64,000 nt of DNA from Bacillus benzoevorans (GCF_014207535.1 NZ_JACHGK010000003.1:1-64000); one strand, 5' to 3'; shown: positions 1-8,494, numbered from the stretch's first letter. Notes: generated by a model from the letters alone, not told the origin. Translations and numbers: made by a program.

Positions 1-95
1 TTCGATCCTTTATGCCTGTTTAGCATTATATCCAAACTTGGCTCTTAGTCTACTTGCACCTTAATTTTTCTGTCCAGTTAAGTGTAGCCTATCCA
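1..95 (-). mobile_element. Possible left end of an IS3-like insertion sequence (partial)
   Basis: Read on the minus strand, the bases at 71-95 begin TGGATAGGCTACACTTAACT and continue GGACA, which has the look of an IS3-family terminal repeat. Inside it lie a -35-like TAGACT (47-52) and a -10 TATAAT (25-30), separated by 16 bases, as expected ahead of a transposase gene that would start beyond the window edge. The hsdM reading frame loses family similarity exactly where this sequence begins. The IS assignment is by resemblance only; no transposase is visible. Confidence 0.4.
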
Positions 96-1410
96 TTATT
101 TCTTCTTGTATAAGTATCTTCTGTTTTCGACTTAACAACGTTCCTTTCTTCCGTACATCAATAAATAAAAACTCATCTTCTCGAGCTCTGTACCCATTTT
201 CTCCCTTTCTATTCTTACTTAAAAAGAACAAGCTACAAGGTATTGGTGTTCCATAAAAAAGTTTTTCTGGAAGCTGAACTACACAATCTACATAATTATC
301 TTCTATTAATTGCTGACGTACTTCTTTTTCTCCTGAAGTATTAGTCGTCATTGCACCATTAGCCATAACATATCCGGCTGTACCGCCTGGTGCTAAGTGC
401 CACAAGAAATGTTGCATCCACATATAGTTTGCATTGCTATTGTTTAATGCTTTATCATATTCGACAATCAAACGAGGATCCTGTTTAGATATTCGGTCTG
501 CTCCCCAATCCTTTAGGTTAAATGGTGGATTTGCAATAACATAATCGAACTGCATCGGCTCGAAAGAACCATCCTCATGTTTGATTAGGAATTTGTCATC
601 AAGTAAGGAGTTACCGAGCTTAATATCTGCATTTATTCCGTGCATGAGCACGTTCATCTTTCCTAGACGTAATGTCATATCCACGTTTTCTTGGCCATGA
701 AAGGATAAAGAATGTTTATTTGGAGTGTAATCCTCAGATTGAACAAACATTCCTCCACTTCCGCAAGCGGGATCGAACAATGTACCTGAAATTGGCTCTA
801 GCATAGCAACTAGGAGTTTTACAATGGAAGCAGGTGTAAAGAACTCACCACCCCTTTGTCCCTCACTAGAGGCAAACTCCGAAATAAAATATATGTACGT
901 TGCTCCTAAAACATCGACTGAATCGGAGTAACTCCCTCCAAATACATCTCTTGAAAAAATCTCAATAAGACCGGCTATACTTTCCGCAGGAATATTACTG
1001 GCTTGATATATGTTCCGAGGTAATACACCATCTAATTCCGGATTAGCATCTTCTATTAGCTTCATAGCATCGTCTAAAATTTTCTTTATGGTTGGCTGCT
1101 TTGCATTAGAAACAATATGGGACCATTGTGCTTCGCTTGGAAGAATATAGACCCGCTCAGAACGGTACTGATCCTCATCCTCCAGTATCACTTCCCTCAT
1201 TTCCTTATCTTCCATATACCAATCACTTTTTGGATCCCTTACTAATTGTTCAAGTTCTGATCTACGTTTTTCATAACGAAGTGAAAGATAACGAAGAAAT
1301 ATGAGCGGTAGTACAAAGTTTTTATATTGTGATGGAGCCACACTGCCCCGAAGTTTATTTGCTGCATCAAATAAATCAGATGTGAAATTTATATCTGCTT
1401 TTAAAGTCAT
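61..1410 (-). pseudogene. hsdM: Type I restriction-modification DNA methyltransferase (HsdM), C-terminally truncated
   Basis: Modification subunit of a type I restriction system, transferring a methyl group from AdoMet to adenine. The start is the ATG at 1408-1410, 7 bases after AGGAGG; the frame open further upstream has no RBS. An N-terminal helical domain is followed by the N6-methyltransferase core: GGEFFTP, the AdoMet motif DPACGSGGMF and the catalytic motif IANPPFN. HsdM proteins normally run about 490-530 residues, with a C-terminal region after the LSRKQK-like segment. Here the protein stops at about 449 residues, just after LIQEEI, and the last dozen codons come from IS-like sequence. 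No hsdS or hsdR is in the window. Activity is doubtful because the C-terminal subunit-contact region is missing. Confidence 0.75.
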
Positions 1411-1687
1411 ATGGAAACCTCCTGAGATGTTATTCCGTAATATGTAAATTAACCTAACTTTAATATACCAAATTAGTTTCTGTACAACCATTGATAATCA
1501 TAAACAAACAAATTCCTGACATAATTCTTACTATGTAAAAACAAAGCCTATACACATTGACAGAGCAAACGAGCAAATAAGCCTTTCTGAAAAGTGCCAC
1601 TAATTTCTGAACAAAAGTTTAACAGTCTTTTGGATATTGATACAAAAATAATTATATTTAATTCACAAAAGGAAATAGTAATAATAT

Positions 1688-2119
1688 ATGAATAAGAGAA
1701 ATGTAAAGGTATTACTGAGTTCTCTCATTTTTTTATTATCGTCTGTCACTCTCGTTTTTGCCCATAGTGGTAATACAGATTCAAACGGATGTCATACAGA
1801 TCATTCAACCGGCCGTTATCATTGTCATAGGCAAAAGTATGATTTTCCTAATGAGGAAAATGTCTTTAGTGCTTATTTAATTTGGGAAACCTTAGATGAA
1901 GACGAAAAGGAACTGATTCGGCAAACAGCCGAACAAAACAACCTCACTATCGTACAGACGATTTTATTTTATCAAGAATATTTAAATAAACAGGAACAAC
2001 AAAAGAAGGCACAATTCAGAAAAAATACATTAATAACAATCGGTGTTGTACTACTTATATCTATCATAGTGTGGCTTATCATTGACTTAAAACGAATTAA
2101 AAAAGGAGTAAATAAATAA
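1688..2119 (+). CDS. YHYH-domain membrane protein
   Basis: A 143-residue protein with an N-terminal signal peptide (hydrophobic stretch ~9-25 ending VFAHS). Directly after it comes a His/Cys-rich YHYH-type segment (AHSGNTDSNGCHTD then RYHCH, residues ~26-48). A charged, possibly coiled middle follows, then a single membrane span (~116-133) and a basic tail. The YHYH segment is common in secreted or membrane proteins carried on mobile elements, and metal binding by its His and Cys residues is plausible, but the function is unknown. An AAAGGAAA ribosome site precedes the ATG. It stands alone between the truncated hsdM and a terminator. Confidence 0.75.
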   Translation: MNKRNVKVLLSSLIFLLSSVTLVFAHSGNTDSNGCHTDHSTGRYHCHRQKYDFPNEENVFSAYLIWETLDEDEKELIRQTAEQNNLTIVQTILFYQEYLNKQEQQKKAQFRKNTLITIGVVLLISIIVWLIIDLKRIKKGVNK

Positions 2120-2156
2120 TTTAAAATAACGGAGCATTAGTTGAAGAATATTTTTT

Positions 2157-2194
2157 AAAAGCCCGATTCCCTATTTTGGAAATCGGCTTTTTTT
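2157..2194 (+). terminator. Intrinsic terminator after the YHYH gene
   Basis: AAAAGCC...GATTCC pairs with GGAAATC...GGCTTTTT with small bulges around a short loop, followed by a run of T. It lies about 40 bases after the YHYH-domain gene stop. Confidence 0.7.
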
Positions 2195-2269
2195 GTAAGT
2201 AATCGAGGTTATAACCTAAGATACAGCACCAATCTCGATAACATCGATAGAACCATATTCTACATATGT

Positions 2270-2309
2270 AAAAAGGGTACAATCAACCCCATAAAGTTGG
2301 CTATACCCT
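2270..2309 (-). terminator. Probable terminator of the DUF6530-like gene
   Basis: On the minus strand GGGTA and GTTG-type arms form a bulged hairpin followed by CTTTTTAC, just after the stop of the gene at 2315-2728. Confidence 0.5.
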
Positions 2310-2314
2310 GTAAT

Positions 2315-2728
2315 TTATATATCCATTTTTTCTAATAACTTTTTTAGCTCACTAAATCTTGGTTGCAAATGTCTTTTATTTTTATTAAGAAATTCCTTTA
2401 GCTTGTTATATTCAGATGGATTTATGATGACTTCATTTAAAGAAGTTACAGGAAAAGTTTCACCATCCATACTATAAATTGAAGCAATCAAAATAGATAA
2501 ATCGAGAACTCTATGCAAAGGCAATTCTTCACTTTGTCTGCTCCACTTACCAGTATCATCTCCTGTTGTGTGTCTCCATACTTTTGCTGCCATCTCATTT
2601 TCATCCCATTGAGATTTACCTATTGACAGTGCTTTTGCATCAGTAATATTAGAGTGCATACCATCAAACCCTTCATAGTTATCCACTCCTATTATTGGCT
2701 TATGTTGTAAATGTTCAGGAACCCGCAT
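2315..2728 (-). CDS. Conserved protein resembling DUF6530
   Basis: A 137-residue soluble protein with no signal peptide or membrane span. It starts at an ATG preceded by AAAGGAGGC. The conserved-looking core includes KPIIGVDNYEG, TDAKALSIGKSQWDE, KVWRH and WSRQSEELPLHRVLDL, which I associate from memory with the DUF6530 family (no function assigned). The C-terminal third is basic and helical. It is a single-gene unit within accessory DNA beside a serine recombinase, so it may be cargo of the element. The family name needs a profile search to confirm; the gene itself looks real. Confidence 0.6.
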   Translation of the reverse strand: MRVPEHLQHKPIIGVDNYEGFDGMHSNITDAKALSIGKSQWDENEMAAKVWRHTTGDDTGKWSRQSEELPLHRVLDLSILIASIYSMDGETFPVTSLNEVIINPSEYNKLKEFLNKNKRHLQPRFSELKKLLEKMDI

Positions 2729-3158
2729 ATCTTATTGCCTCCTTTTAGTTATCTATTTACCAAATTATTTGATTATTCCGTCAAGTATAATTTACTAAAT
2801 AATTTAGTAAATATCAACTATGGTGTTATTATTACAAAACTTTATTGGTCATAACATATGAGTTGTGATATGGATGCTATTCCCCAACCGGGCCATATCT
2901 TGCAGCAAGGATTTGCGGTTATCAAACAAGAAATAAAAAGGTGGTACATATTATACAGAAAAATATGTATCACCTTTTTTTGATTTTCTATGATTTTTAG
3001 GTCATGTTCAATTCCAAATGTTCGATAATTAATGGGTGTTGCCAACATCATTTTATACTCAGATAGCTACTCCTTTTACAAAATTAAATCTTTCGAAAAG
3101 TACAATTATTGTTATAATTCATTTATTGATAGTTCTCAGGATATATAGGGGGGAAACA
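2729..3158. other. Gene-free stretch between two divergent accessory genes
   Basis: AT-rich region holding the divergent leaders of the 2315-2728 and 3159-4715 genes and the hairpin at 2935-2981. The only long frame (minus, 2842-3051) lacks an RBS and a protein-like composition. I see no recognisable RNA. Confidence 0.5.
2935..2981. terminator. Hairpin with T-run, terminator-like in both directions
   Basis: AGGTGGTACATA pairs with TATGTATCACCT (one G:U) across a 13-base loop, followed by TTTTTTT on the plus strand; a T-run also exits on the minus strand. It is not adjacent to an intact gene, so it may be left from a lost one. Confidence 0.55.
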
Positions 3159-4715
3159 ATGAGCAGAATCGATGTGATATTTACTTTAGCGACTTTTGTT
3201 TTAGTATTAATGGCTATCATTGGATTATTTAAACATAATGGTACAGCTAAAAAGAGATTTATATGGGCTGGAATATTAATTTTACTTATAATTCTACCAG
3301 ATAATTTCTTAGAAGATAATATTAGAGGAACCCTTGGATTAGTAATAATAGTTACTCTTTTTCTTCTGACAATGGCCTTTATAGGCTTATTTAAACGTGA
3401 TGGTACGGCTAAACACAGATTTCAGGGAGCAGGGATCTGTTTTATTATTGTAGTATTAGGGGTTATTCTCATTGAATCTACTGAAAGTCGAACAGTAACA
3501 GAAGAAGTAGGAACTGAAACAATAGATAGTTCCTTAAATAAAGAAAAAGCAGAGGTTTTTAAGGAGAAAGGTTTGACTTACTTTAACAACCAAGAATATG
3601 AAAAAACTATTGAAGCATTAAATAAGGCTGTTTCACTTGGGCAAGAAAAGGATGCTGAACTTTATTATTATTTGGCTATGAGTTATAGCAATTTAAAAAA
3701 TGATAATAGCTTTAGAACCTCAATGGCTATGTCTTTAGAATTGGATCCTATATTATCTGATCCTTTAGTAACTCCAAATGAATTCGAAGCCATTATGAAT
3801 GGATTTTTGAATTCTTGGAAGGGAGCCTATGAAGTGGATATGAATAGCCCGGATACAGATTTTCATCTTGATGATGAAAATCATGAAGAACTTGAAAAAA
3901 GAGGCATGATGCTAACTTATTTAAAAGTAGTTATATGGCTAGCACATACTAAAACCATTCCAAGTGCCTTTACGAATGCTGTAGATAAATTTCTTTCAGG
4001 AACTTCAAACTCCAGTTTTTGGGAGGGTGCTTTTAAACAAAATTCTTTAGAATTAGTTAAACAAAACGATAAGTACACAATTATTAACACACTAAATAAT
4101 CAGCAGACAAATGAAAGTGAATATAATATATTTTATGTTCCAAATCATTTTACTCCTGTATTCTCCTTCTTTGACAAAAGGGATGTAAGTCTTGCGGGAG
4201 CAGAAAGAATTGTTGCAGACATTACGGTTCCATTGGGATTATCTAAAGGAGAACTGGAGAATAATCTTAAAGCTGCAACTGAAATAATTTACAATGAATA
4301 TAGTCAACCAAATGCGATAACAATTTTTGCTTATAGAGAAGATGATGCTATGAAACAAACATATAGTGCGGCACGAAGTGTCTTTGCACCTTATGGGGAT
4401 TGGGAAAAGGCAAATGAGAAGGTTCCATTGAACAACTATGAAATGAATATAGATTTTTCTGAAACGTATTTTAATCCAAAGCAAGGTAATAAAAAAGGAT
4501 CAATAGTGGAATTTGTCGGGGATGTCTCCATTCATAGTAAGTCTTGGAATAGTGAAGATATTATTTTATCAGTATCACAACCAACGGATGCTTTAATATT
4601 AGAAGTGAAAAATTATCCAATGGGAAATTTGGAATTTATAAGATATAAAGTTGAAATTGATTATGCTGGTAAAGATTATATTGGTTGGATACATGATTAT
4701 GATGTTATTAGATAA
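3159..4715 (+). CDS. Membrane protein with internal duplication and TPR-like repeats
   Basis: A 518-residue protein. The start is the ATG at 3159, after AGGGGGGAAAC; the frame is open upstream but lacks an RBS there. The N-terminus has about four membrane segments (residues ~1-110) organised as a duplicated module: IGLFKHNGTAKKRF and IGLFKRDGTAKHRF each precede a hydrophobic AGI segment. Next is a Glu-rich linker and a TPR-like region (~135-210: FKEKGLTYFNNQEYEKTIEA, then an AELYYYLAMSYSNLK repeat). About 300 residues of unrecognised, probably cytoplasmic or extracellular alpha/beta sequence follow. It is a single gene with its own terminator in accessory DNA. Function unknown; TPR segments usually mediate protein contacts. 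Confidence 0.7.
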   Translation: MSRIDVIFTLATFVLVLMAIIGLFKHNGTAKKRFIWAGILILLIILPDNFLEDNIRGTLGLVIIVTLFLLTMAFIGLFKRDGTAKHRFQGAGICFIIVVLGVILIESTESRTVTEEVGTETIDSSLNKEKAEVFKEKGLTYFNNQEYEKTIEALNKAVSLGQEKDAELYYYLAMSYSNLKNDNSFRTSMAMSLELDPILSDPLVTPNEFEAIMNGFLNSWKGAYEVDMNSPDTDFHLDDENHEELEKRGMMLTYLKVVIWLAHTKTIPSAFTNAVDKFLSGTSNSSFWEGAFKQNSLELVKQNDKYTIINTLNNQQTNESEYNIFYVPNHFTPVFSFFDKRDVSLAGAERIVADITVPLGLSKGELENNLKAATEIIYNEYSQPNAITIFAYREDDAMKQTYSAARSVFAPYGDWEKANEKVPLNNYEMNIDFSETYFNPKQGNKKGSIVEFVGDVSIHSKSWNSEDIILSVSQPTDALILEVKNYPMGNLEFIRYKVEIDYAGKDYIGWIHDYDVIR

Positions 4716-4722
4716 GCGGATT

Positions 4723-4757
4723 AAGAAAGACCATTTCATACGAGATGGTCTTTCTGT
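4723..4757 (+). terminator. Intrinsic terminator of the TPR membrane protein gene
   Basis: AGAAAGACCAT (4724-4734) pairs perfectly with ATGGTCTTTCT (4745-4755), 9 bases after the stop codon. Confidence 0.7.
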
Positions 4758-4848
4758 GAAATAGTTTGATTAAAATCCCGAATTTTTCAAACATACAAGA
4801 TTTTATTATTGAATGTATTAAAAGCGGGTGACACAAATAGTTGTCACT

Positions 4849-5195
4849 TAGCTTGATCGATTTGCCTGGACAACAGCAGACGGCATAAACACAATTAAAG
4901 AACTATTCGAGAAAGAGAGAAAGGTTTCATGTATTGAATATAGGCCTAGTAGAAGATACTCCAATTGAGTGGCTGATATTAAGTGCTATGTTTGCATTTG
5001 CATAGTTCGAAAGAGATATGATAGTAAACATACACAATAGAGCAAGGCGGTTGCAATACAAAGTCCGGACTTCGGGAAGGCCGACCGAAAAAATACGGCA
5101 GAAGGCAAATTAACATGCTTTACAGCTGTTCGAAACAAATAAGTTAAAGACATAAACGGCATCAGAAAATATACTCTTATAAGGGCTAAAGGCTA
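4849..5195 (+). pseudogene. Decayed small serine resolvase/invertase
   Basis: No open frame survives, but conceptual translation across several frames gives resolvase sequence in order. From 4855 one reads DRFAWTTADGINTIKELFEK. In a shifted frame follows HVLNIGLVEDTPIEWLILSA, then a stop, then FERDMIV, then a GRP...KKYG-like hinge and a helix-turn-helix remnant near 5150-5190. This matches the second half of the catalytic domain and the C-terminal DNA-binding part of Tn552/BinL-type resolvases, which carry FAEFERDMIVERT and GRPKKYG at these places. The N-terminal catalytic Ser region is not found. Frameshifts and stops show that it is dead. Confidence 0.75.
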
Positions 5196-5199
5196 TAAA

Positions 5200-5254
5200 A
5201 AATAAAACAGGCTTTTAGATTATTAAAAGGTAATCTATACAGCCTGTTTTATTT
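5200..5254. repeat. Perfect 14-bp inverted repeat with a second nested palindrome
   Basis: AAATAAAACAGGCT (5200-5213) and AGCCTGTTTTATTT (5241-5254) are perfect inverted copies. Inside them TAGATTA and TAATCTA form a second 7-bp stem. A bidirectional terminator between the resolvase remnant and the recombinase gene is the simplest reading; a recombination or transposon-end site is an alternative. Confidence 0.6.
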
Positions 5255-5334
5255 ATATTTGAAGTGTTCTTTTGATGATATTCATATGAATAGTATTTTT
5301 ATAGTTTGCCCGCAGTAATGTAAATCTTAACAGA

Positions 5335-6810
5335 TTAGAGCCAATCAATTTCAATCGTGACGTCAGGAGCTTCTCTTTTTGTATTATGATTTGCTACTGT
5401 ATTAGTTGAGAACCAGATTTTTTTTATAAATGTCTTAAGGAAAGTATTACAATCTTCAGGCTCAAGTGTCTCTATCTCTTCTAATGTTTTAATATTGATT
5501 TCTAATCTTCGTTGTACTTCATCATTGCTATTCAAATTTTCTAATTGAATGTTAACTAATTCAATTTGTTGTTTAACCTTTTTGATTTGCTCCTCGTTTT
5601 CTTCACTCATTTCAAGAAATTCGCTCTTATTTATTTCTCCATCCATCCTCATTATTTTCAGATTTTTTTGTCTGTTATAAAACTTTTCTAACTGTTTCTC
5701 TAATGAATCATTCTGTTTAATGAGTTTATTTGCTTCATCTGTCGTATCTAAGGATTTCATCTTCTCTAAGACATGTTCAAAATCCTTTTTCCTCTCTTTT
5801 ACTTTACTTATCACAAATTCTTCCACTGGGAGATACTTGTGTCCCCTATCTCTACAAGTATTATTACTGATTTTATAGTAACAAGACTTGATGTAATTTG
5901 TCCCATTACCATCTAGCTGAAGATATCTTTTTCTTCCACAACAATTACAATAGAGTAGGTTCTGGAGCTTCCTTGTAACTGATTTTTTATTAAAATAATT
6001 ACCTTGCTTATTTTCCTCTAATAATTTCTGTACTTCTAGGAAATCCTGTTTACTTACAATTGGTTCATGAGCATTTTCAATAAATACTTCATCAACCACT
6101 CTTTTATTTACTCGTCTACAAGCCTGCACTACCCCGTAATAAACAACATTTTTTCTGATGGCAGAAATATGAGAAGTGGTCAATACTTTACCGCTTCTAC
6201 TCCTCCACCCTAATGTGTCTAGCTGTTTAGCAATTTCATTTGCACTAACTCTTTCCTTTGTCTTTTGAAAAATTTGTCTAATTATTTTTGCTTCCTCTTC
6301 AACTACTATCAACTTTTGATTTTCGTCCTTTTCATATCCTAACGGAGCTTTATTACTCATTACCCATCTGCCTTGTTCCGCTGCTGCTAATCGACCTCGG
6401 CCCAACCTTTTACGGATTTGTTTGTATTCAAAGTTTGCCAACATTGCCTGGAATGAGTACAGCATTTCGTTACTTTCTTGAGTTAAATCAATTCCACCTT
6501 GTGGAGTCAATATTTTGATGTCATGAGCAATAAGTAAAGTCTTAACCTGCTCAGCATATGCATTATCACGTGAAATTCTGTCTATATCCATAACCAGTAA
6601 ATAGTCATATTCATCCAAACTATTCAGAAGCGAATTTAGCTGCAGTCTGTCGGTCTTAATCCCCGATGAAATTTCCTGATAAATGTCATACGTGAGTTTA
6701 TGTTGTTCAGCGAGTTTAATCAAAGCCCTTCGATGATTTGTAAGAATTTCATCGATGTTTAGTTGTTCTTCATTTCTTGATAATCGCAAGTAAATAGCTG
6801 CTAATGCCAT
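5335..6810 (-). CDS. Large serine recombinase (site-specific integrase)
   Basis: A 491-residue large serine recombinase, the class that integrates and excises phages and mobile elements. The N-terminal resolvase domain (~1-140) has the nucleophile Ser11 in YLRLSR, plus ISRDNAYAEQV-type and LANFEYKQIRKRLGRGRLAA segments leading into helix E. The recombinase domain (~150-260) contains APLGYEKDENQKL and EAKIIRQIF. A zinc ribbon (~295-345, CNCCG and later CYYKISNNTC) and a long coiled coil (~370-450) follow, the complete architecture of an active integrase. AGGGGTGAT precedes the ATG at 6808-6810. Its 5' end overlaps the truncated yodN-like frame, the position expected for an integrase next to an attachment site. 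Confidence 0.92.
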   Translation of the reverse strand: MALAAIYLRLSRNEEQLNIDEILTNHRRALIKLAEQHKLTYDIYQEISSGIKTDRLQLNSLLNSLDEYDYLLVMDIDRISRDNAYAEQVKTLLIAHDIKILTPQGGIDLTQESNEMLYSFQAMLANFEYKQIRKRLGRGRLAAAEQGRWVMSNKAPLGYEKDENQKLIVVEEEAKIIRQIFQKTKERVSANEIAKQLDTLGWRSRSGKVLTTSHISAIRKNVVYYGVVQACRRVNKRVVDEVFIENAHEPIVSKQDFLEVQKLLEENKQGNYFNKKSVTRKLQNLLYCNCCGRKRYLQLDGNGTNYIKSCYYKISNNTCRDRGHKYLPVEEFVISKVKERKKDFEHVLEKMKSLDTTDEANKLIKQNDSLEKQLEKFYNRQKNLKIMRMDGEINKSEFLEMSEENEEQIKKVKQQIELVNIQLENLNSNDEVQRRLEINIKTLEEIETLEPEDCNTFLKTFIKKIWFSTNTVANHNTKREAPDVTIEIDWL

Positions 6811-6962
6811 ACTGTATCACCCCTATTCTTTACATGAATGATACCAGATTTTCTTTCCAATAAAAATAGAAAATTAACGTCTGTTACTTTGCCAACGGTT
6901 CCATAAATGGTAATGACAACTGTGTCTCCGATATTGTATTTGGCCTTTTTCCTTCTTCCCAT
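6801..6962 (-). pseudogene. yodN: yodN-like gene, N-terminal fragment interrupted by integration
   Basis: Starts at the ATG at 6960-6962 after GAGAGGGATGAT and encodes MGRRKKAKYNIGDTVVITIY and on to GKVTDV. This resembles, as I remember it, the beginning of Bacillus YodN, a protein of some 200 residues that lies next to yozE. After about residue 29 (base ~6876) the family-like sequence stops and the frame runs 24 more codons into the recombinase promoter region, ending inside the recombinase start. I infer that the rest of the gene was displaced by integration of the element to the left. The identity rests on recalled sequence and on yozE adjacency. Confidence 0.5.
6865..6885. other. Inferred attachment-site junction of the serine-recombinase element
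   Basis: The switch from conserved yodN-like coding sequence to recombinase upstream sequence falls near 6870-6880. The exact crossover dinucleotide cannot be fixed without the other junction. Confidence 0.4.
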
Positions 6963-7111
6963 ATCATCCCTCTCCCCAATGACGAAGCCGTGAAATGTTG
7001 TTGAGATATTATATGCATGGAAAGCCAATACGGACTGAACACATAACATTTTCAAGGCAAGAAATTTTCACCTGTATCAACATGGAAGAGAAATAGAAAG
7101 TATCCTCATCT

Positions 7112-7336
7112 TCAAGAACGTTCATGCTGTAAATAAAGTTCCCACACATCATCAAAAATCCTCATATTGGGCAGATAGTGGCCATTAAACTCCAGGTATG
7201 AGCTCAATTGATCATAGTTTGAAGCTGTTTTCGGAAATCCATGATCGAGATAGGCTTCATTGGCGAACATACTAATTTCATCTTTCGCTCCTGGGTGACG
7301 ATATTTCATTAAAAAATGATAAAATGATTTTGCCAT
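7112..7336 (-). CDS. yozE: YozE family (UPF0346) protein
   Basis: A 74-residue small cytoplasmic protein matching YozE of B. subtilis in length and pattern: KSFYHFLMKYRHPG, FANEAYLDHGFPK and a C-terminal FDDVWELY. The family is a small helical bundle of unknown role. GAGGAGGAT lies 4 bases before the ATG. In B. subtilis yozE sits between yodN and yokU; here it sits upstream of the interrupted yodN-like gene, which supports both names. Confidence 0.88.
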   Translation of the reverse strand: MAKSFYHFLMKYRHPGAKDEISMFANEAYLDHGFPKTASNYDQLSSYLEFNGHYLPNMRIFDDVWELYLQHERS

Positions 7337-7426
7337 ACTTATCCTCCTCCATTACCAAAACAATTTTTCTTTGTAAAGCTGTGATACTTTATCGTTTTTT
7401 TATAGTACCACTATGATAAAAAACAA

Positions 7427-7457
7427 GAAAAAAAGCAACCCAGAAGCCTGAGCTGCT
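7427..7457 (-). terminator. Intrinsic terminator of the small membrane protein gene
   Basis: On the minus strand AGCAGCTCAG pairs with CTGGGTTGCT (two G:U pairs) around a GCTT loop, followed by seven T. It lies 12 bases after the stop of the gene ending at 7469. Confidence 0.75.
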
Positions 7458-7468
7458 AAAAAAAGAAA

Positions 7469-7660
7469 TTATTGAAAACGATCTGATTTTGCCATTTCAG
7501 TAAGTGCCCAAATAATATTAAACATTAGAATAGCTACTGTAATTGGTACAGCGGAAATCCAGTTTTTCCCATACTTTTCTTTAATTACTCCAGCATAATA
7601 TCCACAGAAAAACAAAACGACCATGGCAAGCGCTAACATGATCATAATAACTAATTCCAT
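7469..7660 (-). CDS. Small two-span membrane protein
   Basis: A 63-residue hydrophobic protein with two predicted membrane spans (~3-22 and ~34-53) separated by a short basic loop (KEKYGKNW). I place the start at the ATG at 7658-7660, 8 bases after AGGGGG. A TTG two codons upstream is too close to that RBS. I do not recognise the family. It is a single gene with a clear terminator; no functional clue from neighbours. Confidence 0.6.
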   Translation of the reverse strand: MELVIMIMLALAMVVLFFCGYYAGVIKEKYGKNWISAVPITVAILMFNIIWALTEMAKSDRFQ

Positions 7661-7770
7661 TTTCAAATCCCCCTGTTAGTTGTGCAAATAATTCTATCTC
7701 TTTGTTTTCATTATAAAGATAGGAGGAAATGGTTTTGTGAAATAAGTGTGAAGTTTTTGTGAACTTACTG

Positions 7771-7802
7771 CAAAATAGGAGCAGGGGTATACCCAGCTCC
7801 TA
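7771..7802 (-). terminator. Intrinsic terminator of the DUF3231 gene
   Basis: TAGGAGC and GCTCCTA arms (7776-7802), with a GGG/CCC inner stem, are followed by TTTTG on the minus strand, just past the stop at 7817. Confidence 0.65.
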
Positions 7803-7816
7803 CATTTCTAACTATA

Positions 7817-8329
7817 TTAGCATACTCCTGCCTTACTTAGATGCAGAGGTGGAGGCACGAGCCAGCCTTTTTCTTTGTTCATCCTTAAAACTTTAGCTCC
7901 AAGCGTTGCTTTTGCTAAATGAAACTGGCCAAACATCATCGCAATATCTTCACGAATAGACTGCCCCATGATCGCACTGCAGGCTACTAAACCAGACGAA
8001 ATATTCATGGAAAGGATAGCAGCAATTTCCGGATCCTGAAACCTGGCCCCTGCCGGGATTTCATCTAAACATGCTTTAGGCCTTTCAGGAGGTGTTGGAG
8101 GCAGCACTACTTCATTTTCCTTTAACAAGGCTTCTATTTGTCTAACTTCCTGCTGCCCGCCTTCTATGGCTTCTATTAGTAATTTTTGTAAATCTTCATC
8201 ACCAGCATGATTCAACTGAGTTTGATAACCTGCAATTAATCCTTTCACCGTTAACAGATAGGACCATGCTCCAAATACTTCCCCGTAATGCATCGGTTCA
8301 TCTTTTGGATTTCCACTTAAGATACCCAT
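7817..8329 (-). CDS. DUF3231 family protein (C-terminal-half length)
   Basis: A 170-residue protein starting at the ATG at 8327-8329, 6 bases after AGGAGGAT. An open extension upstream has no RBS. The opening MGILSGNPKDEPMHYGEVFG, the PPTPPERP turn and the Gln/Gly/Ala-rich helices match the DUF3231 family, a four-helix-bundle group frequent in spore-forming Bacillaceae. Many members carry two such domains in ~330 residues; this one has a single domain. The fold resembles ferritin-like bundles, but I see no full diiron ligand set and assign no activity. Confidence 0.75.
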   Translation of the reverse strand: MGILSGNPKDEPMHYGEVFGAWSYLLTVKGLIAGYQTQLNHAGDEDLQKLLIEAIEGGQQEVRQIEALLKENEVVLPPTPPERPKACLDEIPAGARFQDPEIAAILSMNISSGLVACSAIMGQSIREDIAMMFGQFHLAKATLGAKVLRMNKEKGWLVPPPLHLSKAGVC

Positions 8330-8494
8330 TGTAATCCTCCTAATGATATTCATAAAATTGGTGCCACCTTTCATTAAAGCACATGTATATCATTCTCAGA
8401 TCGTTCGTGATGAATGCACTGTTTTTTATGGAAAAAAATGCATTACTATTAATTTGGCACCTGGAATTTCTTTCATTAAAAGGGCAAAAAAGAA

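Noticed and set aside
2842..3051. 69-codon minus-strand ORF
   Set aside because: No ribosome site, spans a terminator-like hairpin, composition not protein-like.
3036..3158. Upstream extension of the TPR membrane protein
   Set aside because: No RBS at the earlier ATG, while AGGGGGG sits correctly before the ATG at 3159.
6963..7055. N-terminal extension of the yodN-like fragment
   Set aside because: GAGAGGGATGAT and the basic GRRKK start point to the ATG at 6962.
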